Positions 36,190 to 44,483 of a stretch of 64,000 nucleotides of DNA are shown piece by piece. Numbering within the stretch: position 1 is the stretch's first letter; each line of letters opens with the position of its first letter. The position numbers were made by a program, and so were the translations under genes. Under the pieces are notes generated by a model, which was not told the origin of the DNA, searched no databases, and saw only the letters and a list, made by a program, of their open reading frames with translations. Source of the DNA: Collinsella sp. (GTDB lineage: Bacteria > Actinomycetota > Coriobacteriia > Coriobacteriales > Coriobacteriaceae); contig JAHYYL010000009.1 of the NCBI GenBank assembly GCA_019424965.1, forward strand, positions 1 to 64,000, given 5' to 3'.

Positions 36190-37410
36190 ATGGTTGATGA
36201 GGATTTTGCCTGGCGGCTTGCGCAGGAGCTTGTGCGGATCGACAGCTCAGACCCGGGCGCGTATGAGGATGAAATTGAGCGCTTCATTAAGAGGCTCATT
36301 GAGCAGCAGCTGGCACAACTTGATAGTTCTGCGCTCGATGCCGTGCAGATTGAGGAGCTCGAAGTGCTGCCCGGGCGCCGCAACCTTAAAGTCACCGTGC
36401 CGGGCCAAAGCGACGAGCCGCGGCTGATCTATATCTGCCACATGGATACCGTCACCTTGGGCGATGGCTGGGACGCAGACATCGAACCGCTTGGGGCGGT
36501 TGTGCGCGACGATAAACTCTATGGCCGCGGTGCCTGCGATATGAAGGGTGGCCTGGCCTGCGCCATTGCCGCACTGGTCCATACGCTCGAGCGCGTGGCG
36601 GCGGATGGCGCGCTGCCACGCCGCGGCTTTTCGCTCATCTGCTCGGTCGACGAGGAAGACTTCATGCGCGGCTCAGAGGCCGCGATCGATGCTGGCTGGG
36701 TCAGCTCGCGCGAATGGGTGCTGGACACCGAGCCCACCGACGGACAGATCCAGGTGGCGCACAAGGGGCGTACGTGGTTCGAGATTGAAATGGCTGGCGT
36801 GACGGCGCATGCGAGCCAGCCTTGGAAGGGCGCGGATGCCGTCGCCGCCATGGCCGAGGTCGTGTGTTCGCTTCGTCGCGCGTTTGCGGCGCTGCCCGCG
36901 CACGATGAGCTGGGGCCTTCGACCATCACGTTTGGCCAAATCGAGGGCGGATATCGCCCCTACGTCGTACCCGACCGCGCCAAAGTCTGGGTCGACATGC
37001 GCCTGACCCCGCCGACCGATACGGCCGCCGCAATCAATATGGTCGAGCATGCCATCGCCGTCGCCGAAGCCGCCGTTCCCGGTTGCCATGGCAGCTACAC
37101 CGTGACGGGCGACCGCCCCGCCATCGAGCGCGACCCGAACTCTCCCCTTCTAGCAGCGCTCAAGCGTGCCGCCGATGACGTAACGGACGCGGACACGACC
37201 GTCGGCTTCTTTACCGGCTACACCGATACCGCCGTCATTGCCGGCAAGACAGGCAACCGCAATTGTATGAGCTACGGCCCCGGCTCGTTGGCGCTCGCAC
37301 ACAAGCCCGACGAGTATGTGCCCCATGCCGATATCGTTCGCTGCCAAAACGTGCTCATCGCGCTTGCCGATAACACGCTCTGGGACGCAAGCGGCCAAGT
37401 TGGGGCATAA
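36190..37410 (+). CDS. M20 family metallopeptidase (ArgE/DapE-like)
   Basis: A 406-residue zinc amidohydrolase of the acetylornithine deacetylase/succinyl-diaminopimelate desuccinylase type. Metal motifs are CHMDTV, YGRGACDMKGG, CSVDEEDF and LAHKPDEYVPHAD near the C-terminus, with a lid domain between (about 180-290). The substrate is not predictable from sequence alone. The start is ATG 36190 with GTGAGG upstream. It is divergent from nuclease-like gene A. Confidence 0.87.
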   Translation: MVDEDFAWRLAQELVRIDSSDPGAYEDEIERFIKRLIEQQLAQLDSSALDAVQIEELEVLPGRRNLKVTVPGQSDEPRLIYICHMDTVTLGDGWDADIEPLGAVVRDDKLYGRGACDMKGGLACAIAALVHTLERVAADGALPRRGFSLICSVDEEDFMRGSEAAIDAGWVSSREWVLDTEPTDGQIQVAHKGRTWFEIEMAGVTAHASQPWKGADAVAAMAEVVCSLRRAFAALPAHDELGPSTITFGQIEGGYRPYVVPDRAKVWVDMRLTPPTDTAAAINMVEHAIAVAEAAVPGCHGSYTVTGDRPAIERDPNSPLLAALKRAADDVTDADTTVGFFTGYTDTAVIAGKTGNRNCMSYGPGSLALAHKPDEYVPHADIVRCQNVLIALADNTLWDASGQVGA

Positions 37411-37449
37411 TAAGCCGCGAACAAACCGACTCGCGCGTTAGGACCGCCC

Positions 37450-38139
37450 ATGAAAGCACTTCCGTTTCCCTGCATCCGCCCGGCTCAGGACCGTGTGCTC
37501 GAGGCGCTGCCTGCGATGGGCGGTATCCTGAGCGGCAACGACGCCCTGCGCGGCGCCATTGCTGACGGCCTAATGCTCAAGGATCCAGGCGCGGCGTATT
37601 ACGTGTACGAATGCTCGGGCGAGCCGGGTCGCGCGACGGGTGTCGTGGCGATTTGCCCGGTTAACGTACTGACGGGTAGCGACGAGGCTGCCGCCGAGAG
37701 CGTCGACGCACTCGCCGCCGCGCGCGCGATCGCCGAGCTTAAGGTGCAGCCGCGCCCCGTGTCGCTCGCCTACGAGGCGTCGCCCGTCATGGATATCATT
37801 TTGAGCGCTGCCAAAGAGGGCGCATCGCTCTACGCCGTCACCGATCCCGCGGGCGTCACACATCGCGTGTGGGAGGTCAAGCGCGAGGACGCCGTTGCCG
37901 CCATCCGTGCCATGCTCGATCAGGCGCCCGACCCGGTGTTCGCCGGTGACTCCGCCTATGTCGCCGCACTGGCTGGGGCATCGCAGATTCTGGCCGACGA
38001 GGCCCGCGCTGCCGGCGCCTACTCTGGCAAAGAGCCGTTCAACTTTGCTGTAGCCGTGCTGTTCCCCGCCGCGCAGGTCAGCGGCAGCGCGCCGCAGGTT
38101 CCGACGGGTCTGCTCACTCACCAGGTCTCACGGTTCTAG
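37450..38139 (+). CDS. Truncated, degenerate DUF1015 protein (SerK/SbnI relative)
   Basis: A 229-residue protein matching the first half of DUF1015 proteins, a family that includes serine kinases. Matching features are the opening CIRPAQDRVLEALP, AYYVYECSGEPGRATGVVAI, THRVWEVKREDAVAAI and FNFAVAVLFPAAQV. The family motif that follows the VFAGDS position, normally an ADGHHR-like stretch, is replaced by DSAYVAALAG. The protein ends where others continue for about 150 more residues. It lies close to serC-serA, as DUF1015 genes often do, and may be a decayed or repurposed serine kinase. The start is ATG 37450, without a strong ribosome binding site. Confidence 0.62.
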   Translation: MKALPFPCIRPAQDRVLEALPAMGGILSGNDALRGAIADGLMLKDPGAAYYVYECSGEPGRATGVVAICPVNVLTGSDEAAAESVDALAAARAIAELKVQPRPVSLAYEASPVMDIILSAAKEGASLYAVTDPAGVTHRVWEVKREDAVAAIRAMLDQAPDPVFAGDSAYVAALAGASQILADEARAAGAYSGKEPFNFAVAVLFPAAQVSGSAPQVPTGLLTHQVSRF

Positions 38140-38185
38140 CGAACTCAAACGCTAAGCTGGAAAACCCAGCATCCAAACAAACAAG

Positions 38186-38224
38186 GGGCGGAGATGCAGC
38201 AAACGCATGCACCTCCGCCCTTTT
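38186..38224 (+). terminator. Intrinsic terminator of the DUF1015 gene
   Basis: GGGCGGAGaTGC pairs with GCAcCTCCGCCC, followed by TTTT. Confidence 0.85.
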
Positions 38225-38268
38225 CGCATCAAACAATTACGCCGGTAAACCGGGCCGCAACGTCAGCG

Positions 38269-38904
38269 TTATCCACGCTGCGGACCTGCCGCCGCCACGA
38301 GCGGCTCTAGCCCCAGCTCGCGCGCGTAGTCTTCCTGCGTAAAGACTTCGACCAGTTCAAACGTATCGGCCGCATCGTCAAACGCAAAATGCAGCACTGA
38401 GCAGTTGCCCGGCACGCGTTCGCGCTCGTCGGCCGCCGCGCCCCGCACGTGGTCCAAAAACTCCTTGATAGCTGAGCCATGACTTACCGCGAGCACGCAC
38501 GTATGGTCCGGACGCTGCATAAGATCGGTCAGCGTCGCCACCATGCGCGTGCGCACCTGGATCTGGCCCTCGCCGCCAAACTGCCGATAGAAGTCGCGCC
38601 ACGGGCGCTCGGGCATAAGCATCACGCGCTCGGCCTCAAAGTCGCCAAAGAACCACTCACGCAGGCCGTCCAGGCGCTCGTACGCCAAGCCCGGCCACAA
38701 GTTGGCGATAGTCTGCTCGGTGCGATGAAGCGTAGAGGTGTAGGCATGATCGGGCTCAATGCCGCGCGCACGTAAAAACATGCCGGCGCGCGCCGCCTGG
38801 TCGCAACCCAACTGCGTAAGCGGCGAGTCACTCCACCCCTGAATGATACGCTTAAGGTTGAATATCGTCTGTCCATGACGGACCAGATACAGATCTTTAT
38901 TCAT
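38269..38904 (-). CDS. Histidine phosphatase family protein 1
   Basis: A 211-residue phosphoglycerate-mutase-like phosphatase. The catalytic RHG motif is in LYLVRHGQT, the second Arg pair in RTEQTIANL, and the second His in AVSHGSAIKEF. The substrate is unknown. The start is ATG 38904 with AAAGGA upstream. It is a tandem paralogue of the next gene; the second gene's stop codon lies 18 nt before this start. Confidence 0.87.
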   Translation of the reverse strand: MNKDLYLVRHGQTIFNLKRIIQGWSDSPLTQLGCDQAARAGMFLRARGIEPDHAYTSTLHRTEQTIANLWPGLAYERLDGLREWFFGDFEAERVMLMPERPWRDFYRQFGGEGQIQVRTRMVATLTDLMQRPDHTCVLAVSHGSAIKEFLDHVRGAAADERERVPGNCSVLHFAFDDAADTFELVEVFTQEDYARELGLEPLVAAAGPQRG

Positions 38905-38921
38905 AGGGGTCCTTTCGTTCG

Positions 38922-39464
38922 TTACCAACCCAAGAGCGAAAACGCCCCGTCGCAATAGCCAAAATGAAGCACGGCACCGTTGTCGGGTAGCTCTCCCCCG
39001 CCAGTCACATACTCAAGAAACTCCTGGCAGGCTGAGCCGTGGGAAACCGCCAGCACGCAGTCGTGCTGCGGCCGGGCCATAATACGGGACAGCGCCGCGA
39101 CCATGCGCGACTGAAGCTGCACTTCCGACTCGCCGCCAAAGGCCACCGGATAATCGCCCCAGGGCTGCGGCGGCATCTCGCGATTTGATGTGCCCTCCAG
39201 CGAGCCAAAATGCCACTCACGCAGGTCATCGACCAGCTCAATGGAACGGCCCTCGCCAACGATAAGCTCGGCCGTATGCCGCGCCCGGCCCAACGGCGAG
39301 GAATACACATGATCAAAGGCCACGCCACGCGCCGCAAACGCCGTACGCGCCGTCAGCGCCTGCTCGCGCCCGCGCGCCGTAAGCGGCGAATCGTGCCAGC
39401 CCTGCAAAATGCTCTGCACATTGAGCTCAGTCTGCCCATGCCGCACCAAATACAGATCTGCCAC
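38922..39464 (-). CDS. Histidine phosphatase family protein 2
   Basis: A 180-residue paralogue of the preceding protein. It has LYLVRHGQTELN, SSPLGRARHTAE and AVSHGSACQEFLEY. Tandem duplication is clear from shared segments such as QGWxDSPLT. The GTG start at 39464 follows GGGGAG. Substrate unknown. Confidence 0.87.
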   Translation of the reverse strand: MADLYLVRHGQTELNVQSILQGWHDSPLTARGREQALTARTAFAARGVAFDHVYSSPLGRARHTAELIVGEGRSIELVDDLREWHFGSLEGTSNREMPPQPWGDYPVAFGGESEVQLQSRMVAALSRIMARPQHDCVLAVSHGSACQEFLEYVTGGGELPDNGAVLHFGYCDGAFSLLGW

Positions 39465-39479
39465 ACGCTCTCCCCTCGT

Positions 39480-39516
39480 ACCACCACAAAGGGGACAGGC
39501 ACCTTTGTGGTGGTTT
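39480..39516. repeat. AAACCACCAC palindrome, copy 5 of 6
   Basis: ACCACCACAAAGG and CCTTTGTGGTGGT arms around ggacaggca. It lies 29 nt beyond the nitroreductase stop codon on the minus strand. Confidence 0.85.
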
Positions 39517-39546
39517 ACCGTCTGATCACGCCGCGGTGACGCTCAG

Positions 39547-40218
39547 CTACACCAGCACGTCGGCGAGCGGGCGCTTGGGTACGTGGTGCACCTGCGCATC
39601 GTCACGCCAGTAATTAATTGAGCCGTCGGGGTTGGAATCGATCGCATCGATCACCTGTGTCTCGGCCGGAACGCCAAACGCCATGATCAGCTTGAGCTCA
39701 TACTTGTCGTTATCGAGCCCCATGGCACCGATCGCGCGGGGCGTAAAGGCCTTGAACATGCAGGCCGCCACCTCGGGCGTGGCGCTGCGGGCGGCGAGCA
39801 TCATCGTCTGCGCGGCAATGCCCGTGTCGACCTCGGTAATGGGAGCGGCGGGCTTGCCCGGAACGGCGCGCTCGGCAAGAATCGCGATGTAGCCGGTCGG
39901 GCGCTCGCCCTCGGCAGGACCCGACCAATCCTTAAGCGCGCCGGCCCATGCAAGCTCATCAAATACACGCGCGCAATCCTCGGCACCGCTCACCACATGA
40001 AAACGCAGACGCTGAGCATTGGCGCCGCAGGGAGCCAGGTGCGCCAGTTCCGCCAGCTCGAGCAAAAACTCGCGCGGCACGCGCATGGACTCGTCAAAAC
40101 GGCGGCACGTACGGGCGCGGCGGACCAGCGCGTCAAACGTGTCCAGGCCAAGCTTTTCGCAACCCTGCTTTGCCATCGACTCGGCGCTTACCGGCGCCGC
40201 GGGAACAGCTTCGTTCAT
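39547..40218 (-). CDS. Nitroreductase family protein
   Basis: A 223-residue FMN-dependent oxidoreductase-fold protein. The N-terminal RARTCRRFDESMRVPRE and LAPCGANAQRLRFHVV are the usual FMN-contact segments, and DTGIAAQTMMLAA is the conserved central helix. It is annotated only to family level. The start is ATG 40218 with GGGGGT upstream; an earlier in-frame codon lacks a site. Confidence 0.83.
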   Translation of the reverse strand: MNEAVPAAPVSAESMAKQGCEKLGLDTFDALVRRARTCRRFDESMRVPREFLLELAELAHLAPCGANAQRLRFHVVSGAEDCARVFDELAWAGALKDWSGPAEGERPTGYIAILAERAVPGKPAAPITEVDTGIAAQTMMLAARSATPEVAACMFKAFTPRAIGAMGLDNDKYELKLIMAFGVPAETQVIDAIDSNPDGSINYWRDDAQVHHVPKRPLADVLV

Positions 40219-40451
40219 AAGACCCCCAATAAAAGCCAATTGTTCTTAAGAAAATCTAACCTAAAACGTAGGCAATTACACACAGCGGCGCAATGTTCCA
40301 CACCTGTTGAATATTCCGCATCCAAACGGGAACAAAGGTAACAATTCGGGAAGATGAGGCTCCCATTCGCCCTTCCCGCCCCACGCGACGGCGCCCTTGG
40401 GCGATACTGGTTGCAAGAGCTACGGCTTACGCCGCACGGAAAGGAGACATC

Positions 40452-41054
40452 ATGGGCATCTTTAAGAACGATGACAAGCAATCGAGCGCGTTTGGATTTG
40501 ACGAGAAAAGCATGGCAGGCAAGGCCGTCAAGGCCGTGCGCTGGATTTACGCCATCACGGGCGTCTTGGCGCTCGTCGCCGGCATCGCACTGCTGTTTGC
40601 GCCCGCCAAATCCCTCGTCTTCCTGACGACCGTCTTGGGCATCTACTTTGTGATCACGGCCGCGATCAGGCTGTTTACCGCTGTTTTCGAGCCGCTGCTG
40701 CCCACCGGCTGGCGCGTTACGAGCATCATCTCCAACCTGCTCATCATTCTGGGCGGCGTCATAATCCTGCGCAACCAGGCCTTCTCGACCGCGACGCTCA
40801 CCACGCTCGTGGTGGTCGTCGCCGGCTTTGGCTGGATCGTCGAGGGCGTCATGTCGATTCTGGAATCCGAGCTTTCCGCCAACCGCGCCCTCGCCATCCT
40901 GAGCGGCGCGCTCTCCATCATCGCGGGCATGTTCGTGTTTATCTATCCGCTGTGGTCGGCCAAGATGCTCGTCATCTTTAGCGGTGCCGCGCTGCTGGTG
41001 TTTGGCGTGACGCTCATTGTTCGCGCCATTCAGTTTGGCAAACTGGTGCGCTAG
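40452..41054 (+). CDS. DUF308/HdeD family membrane protein
   Basis: A 200-residue protein with six hydrophobic segments from about residue 28 onward, arranged in pairs as in the HdeD/DUF308 family. The N-terminal 25 residues are polar and cytoplasmic. The function of the family is unclear beyond an acid-stress link in enterobacteria. The start is ATG 40452 after AAGGAGA. Its stop codon directly abuts the next start, so the two are translationally coupled. Confidence 0.82.
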   Translation: MGIFKNDDKQSSAFGFDEKSMAGKAVKAVRWIYAITGVLALVAGIALLFAPAKSLVFLTTVLGIYFVITAAIRLFTAVFEPLLPTGWRVTSIISNLLIILGGVIILRNQAFSTATLTTLVVVVAGFGWIVEGVMSILESELSANRALAILSGALSIIAGMFVFIYPLWSAKMLVIFSGAALLVFGVTLIVRAIQFGKLVR

Positions 41055-41537
41055 ATGCCACGAACGCTCTTTATTGATGCAGACGCCTGCCCGGTCACGC
41101 GCGAGTCGATTGACTGCGCGCGGCGGGCGGGCGTCGCCGTTGTTATCGCCGGCAACAGCACGCAAAACCTGGAACGGCACATTCGCCGCGACGACCCGCG
41201 CGATGCCGAGCACGCGCGACGCGGCTTTTGGGTCACGACGCTCGACGTGAGCGTGGGCGCCGACAGCGCCGACTTTGCCATTGTCGAACGCCTGCAGGCG
41301 GGCGACGTGGTCGTGACGCAGGACATTGGCTTGGCGAGCATGGTGCTCGGGCGCGATGCCGCCGCTATCGGTGTGCGCGGGCGCGTCTACGACAAAGCAA
41401 CCATCGACATGCAGCTGTTTATTCGCCACGAGGAAAAGAAGGTACGCCGCGCCGGCGGACGCACTCGCGGTCCGGCAGCATTTACCAGCGAAGACCGCGC
41501 CCGCTTTAAACGCAACCTCACCGAGTTGCTGCACTAA
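41055..41537 (+). CDS. YaiI/YqxD family protein (DUF188)
   Basis: A 160-residue conserved protein with a PIN-like nuclease fold. The start FIDADACPVT, the central DVVVTQDIGLA and the C-terminal FTSEDRARFKRNL are family signatures. Conserved Asp residues suggest a metal-dependent nuclease, but activity is not established. It starts immediately after the stop codon of the DUF308 gene. Confidence 0.9.
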   Translation: MPRTLFIDADACPVTRESIDCARRAGVAVVIAGNSTQNLERHIRRDDPRDAEHARRGFWVTTLDVSVGADSADFAIVERLQAGDVVVTQDIGLASMVLGRDAAAIGVRGRVYDKATIDMQLFIRHEEKKVRRAGGRTRGPAAFTSEDRARFKRNLTELLH

Positions 41538-41540
41538 CCA

Positions 41541-41578
41541 AGGTAGATTTTTGAGACATGCCTAAAATCTACCTTTTT
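41541..41578 (+). terminator. Intrinsic terminator after the YaiI-type gene
   Basis: AGGTAGATTTT pairs with AAAATCTACCT, followed by TTTT. Confidence 0.8.
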
Positions 41579-41624
41579 GTTTTGAGCGGTGTGAGCGCTC
41601 GGAATCCATTGCTCAACAAAAAAC

Positions 41625-41693
41625 GGGCTTCAAAATGCCATGCGTCGCCGCATTGCGCAGGCGCTGAGCATGGCTATTTGAAGCCCATTTTTT
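41625..41693 (-). terminator. Long hairpin terminator of the metal exporter gene
   Basis: GGGCTTCAAA and TTTGAAGCCC enclose CCATGC and GCATGG. A-rich sequence on the left gives a T run on the minus strand; TTTTTT on the right could serve the plus strand. Confidence 0.7.
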
Positions 41694-41701
41694 AGGCCTA
41701 C

Positions 41702-42790
41702 TTAGAGGCCAACGGCGGAGAGGATGAGGCCCCAGCCAGCGCCGATGACGTACATCATGATCAGGAACACGGCATTTTCGCGGGCGCTGCGGTTGGTGCG
41801 GAACAGCACCAGATAACCCACGCCGGCGGAAATGAGCGTGCCGGCGAGCATCGGCGCCAGTTGCAGCGCGCCTTCCAGATACAGCTGTGTAATGACCACG
41901 CTCGCCGAGCAATTGGGAATCAGCCCGACAAGCGCCGAACCCAGGACAGCGAGTGTCTCGTTGCCGCGCAGGAACTGCTCGATCGCGGACTCGCCGAACG
42001 TCTCGAGCACGGCGACCAGAATCAGCGTCACCAGAAAAATGAATACCGAGACCTGCACGGTGTGCGAGATCGCACTGCGGATGATCGACAGGACAGGCGT
42101 CCCTTCGTGGGAGTGAGAGTGACCGTGACCGTCATGGTGTTCATGTTCGCCCTCATGACCGTGATCGTGGCCATGTCCGTGTTCGTGCTCGTCCTCGTCT
42201 TCATCACAACCGCAATGGTCGCGCTCGCACAGCTCGTGGATGTGGTCGGCGCTCACGCCTGCCTCGGCCACCTCGTCGATGATGTCACCGCCGCTGTGGT
42301 CGTCGTGCGCGCAGTTCACGTGGGCCGGGTTGGCCGCGGTTCCCAGCACGGTACGGCGAATCGCCGCGTGCGCGCGGGCGTTACGGCGCAGGCCGCGAAT
42401 GGCAGCGTCCACGATAAAACCCGTGACCAGTGCGATCAGCGCTTTCGAAGCCAAAAGCATCGCCATAGTCTGCACGGGAACCTGCTCGGCAAGCAACAGC
42501 GGCAGCATCTCATCGGAGGTCGAAAGGAACACCGCCACCAACGTGCCCAAGGTCACGACACGGCCGGCGTACAGCGTTGCTGCCATGGCCGAAAATCCGC
42601 ACTGCGGCACCATGCCCAGCAGCGAGCCAACCACGGGACCCGCAGCGCCGGCGCGCTTGATAGCGCCGTTGACGCGGTCGCCCGCAACGTGCTCAAGTGT
42701 CTCGAGAGCAAGATACGTCACCAACAAAAACGGCAGCAGCGACAGCGTGTCCTTACCGGCGTCGAGCAGAATATCAATCAGTAAATCCAT
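41702..42790 (-). CDS. Putative 10-TM heavy-metal exporter, His-rich (manganese-type)
   Basis: A 362-residue membrane protein resembling the putative manganese/heavy-metal transporter family related to ArsP permeases. Two repeat halves each carry a P-x-C motif: GMVPQCGFSAMAAT near residue 60 and GLIPNCSASVVIT near residue 295. A central loop (about 165-230) is packed with His, Asp and Glu (EHEHGHGHDHGHEGEHEHH), a likely metal-binding segment. The metal is inferred. The start is ATG 42790 with AAAGGT upstream. Confidence 0.78.
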   Translation of the reverse strand: MDLLIDILLDAGKDTLSLLPFLLVTYLALETLEHVAGDRVNGAIKRAGAAGPVVGSLLGMVPQCGFSAMAATLYAGRVVTLGTLVAVFLSTSDEMLPLLLAEQVPVQTMAMLLASKALIALVTGFIVDAAIRGLRRNARAHAAIRRTVLGTAANPAHVNCAHDDHSGGDIIDEVAEAGVSADHIHELCERDHCGCDEDEDEHEHGHGHDHGHEGEHEHHDGHGHSHSHEGTPVLSIIRSAISHTVQVSVFIFLVTLILVAVLETFGESAIEQFLRGNETLAVLGSALVGLIPNCSASVVITQLYLEGALQLAPMLAGTLISAGVGYLVLFRTNRSARENAVFLIMMYVIGAGWGLILSAVGL

Positions 42791-42833
42791 GACGGATGGA
42801 ACCTTTCGTGTCTTTCGGCAGCATTGTAAAAGT

Positions 42834-42850
42834 CCTAGCGGTCAACTAGG
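42834..42850. promoter_or_regulatory. Candidate operator between exporter and exonuclease genes
   Basis: CCTAG and CTAGG halves flank cggtcaa. It sits about 45 nt upstream of the exporter start. A metalloregulator such as the DtxR-type protein at 49 kb could bind here, but the match to a known box is loose. Confidence 0.3.
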
Positions 42851-42961
42851 GTATTGTAGTTGTCCCGGGCGCGGTGCCAATAGTTGCCTATGGTAAACTA
42901 TCATCTCGCCATAACTCAGTAACCTCGAGCCGCACAACGCGGCCCGTCCAAGGAGTAGCAT

Positions 42962-43930
42962 ATGAACGTATCGCAAGCACTCGAATACGAGCGCCAGCCG
43001 TTTATCCCCATGTTTATCTACGGCGACCACGGCGCCATGGAGTCCGAGCGCCAGAAGGGCGAGGAGGCCCTCAAGGTGCTCGAGACCGAGTACTTTACCG
43101 CCGAGGGCGACCCCGGCTTCGACTTTGCCACCGTGCGCGACCTGGCCGACCGCAACCGCGACCTGTGCGACCAGATTGGCGAGGCGCGTCTGCGCAACGT
43201 GACGCCCGCGACGCTCTCGCGCGGCCTGTCCGATGCCGACACCTGCGCCGCCATCGGCAAGATGCAAAAGCGCACCGCCGCGTCCGTTATGCGCGAAATC
43301 CGCGGCGACCGCGACGCGCTCGGCGTGGCCTACGCCCGCAAGCCCATCCAGGGCACCGTGCTCGGTATCGACATCGAGACCACCGGCCGTGCACCCGAGC
43401 GCGGCTATATCATCAACGTGGGCTGGGAGATCATGGAGCTCACCAGCGACGCCGTCCCGCATGACGCCGAGGCACACTACTGCGGCCTGCCCGACATCTA
43501 CCGCGGCGAAGATGTGCCGCTGTCGAATATCCACCACATTACCTGGGACGACATCGACGGCAAAACGCCCTTCCGCGAGAACAAGGAGCTGCAAAAGCAG
43601 CTGCTCAAGCTTATGAAGAAGTACCCGTACATGGCGCATAACGCCGCCTTTGAGGACAGCTGGTTCAAGATTCACCTGGACGGTTACGCCGAGGCACGCC
43701 GCGCGGGTAAGATCATCGTCATCGACTCGCGCCAGATCTGCCGCAGCCTGGACGCCGACGTGCGCTCGCTCCCCCGCGAGTCCGCCCCCGCCGCGCTCGA
43801 GAACTGGGCACGCCGTCGCGGCACCCTCGCGCCCGACGCCAACGAGCAGCATCTGGGTCTGGACGACACCGACCTCATGCTCCGCACGGTACAGGCCGAG
43901 TTCAACCTCAAGAACCTATTCGCGAAATAA
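42962..43930 (+). CDS. DEDD-type 3'-5' exonuclease-like protein
   Basis: A 322-residue protein. The exonuclease domain starts near residue 130 with VLGIDIETTGRAPERGYIIN (Exo I, D-x-E), continues with PYMAHNAAFEDSWF (Exo II) and ends with LGLDDTDLMLR (Exo III region). About 130 N-terminal residues precede it and match no domain I recognise. It is probably a DNA or RNA trimming enzyme. The start is ATG 42962 with AAGGAG upstream. Confidence 0.78.
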   Translation: MNVSQALEYERQPFIPMFIYGDHGAMESERQKGEEALKVLETEYFTAEGDPGFDFATVRDLADRNRDLCDQIGEARLRNVTPATLSRGLSDADTCAAIGKMQKRTAASVMREIRGDRDALGVAYARKPIQGTVLGIDIETTGRAPERGYIINVGWEIMELTSDAVPHDAEAHYCGLPDIYRGEDVPLSNIHHITWDDIDGKTPFRENKELQKQLLKLMKKYPYMAHNAAFEDSWFKIHLDGYAEARRAGKIIVIDSRQICRSLDADVRSLPRESAPAALENWARRRGTLAPDANEQHLGLDDTDLMLRTVQAEFNLKNLFAK

Positions 43931-43994
43931 CCGATCCATCTGCGGGAGCGCCTGCCAGGCACAGTGCAATCCGTCTGGAGGCACCGGCACGCAG

Positions 43995-44030
43995 TAAACT
44001 AGGGCGCAGTCTTATGGCTGCACCCTAGTT
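43995..44030 (+). terminator. Hairpin after the exonuclease gene
   Basis: AAACTAGGGcGCAG pairs with CTGCaCCCTAGTTT with one mismatch. No strong T run. Confidence 0.65.
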
Positions 44031-44078
44031 TGCATCAAAACGAGCAAATTCGCGTGCTTCACATAGTCGGCAGGTTGG

Positions 44079-44107
44079 CCCACCTACTTTTTTCGAGTTG
44101 TTCGGCC
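44079..44107 (-). repeat. Short repeat flanking nuclease-like gene B, copy a
   Basis: Reading as GGCCGAACAACTCGAAAAAA on the minus strand. It forms an inverted pair with the copy at 44242-44270 on the left of the gene. Confidence 0.6.
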
Positions 44108-44241
44108 AGCTGAACCACTAGTCGAGGCCCCTTGAACCGCAATCGAGCGCTATAGTCGCCCCAATTTCGCAACCAAGCCCCATAAATCTACCTGAATCAA
44201 TTCGAATAGGACGTTGCGATCGCACCATTCGTATAGGATAA

Positions 44242-44270
44242 GGCCGAATAACTCAAATTATGTTGGTGAG
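44242..44270 (+). repeat. Short repeat flanking nuclease-like gene B, copy b
   Basis: GGCCGAATAACTCAAATTAT then GTTGGTGAG. Opposite orientation to copy a. The stretch from 44271 to the gene start shows nothing else. Confidence 0.6.
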
Positions 44271-44483
44271 GCATCTGAGCGGTCGGCAAAAACGCTTAGA
44301 AGCTACGAATCCGCAACTAAAGTTCACCAAAATGGGGCAGCCGACAGAAACCTCCCCAGCCGAAGCTGCCCCCCCTCAATACGACAGCTCAAAAACCCAC
44401 CGTTCGCAGAAGATAAGCCGCGCCCCAATACCGTTGCCCGAAGTTTCGAGCGTATATGGCGTCCGCTATGCCATCATGCGCGT

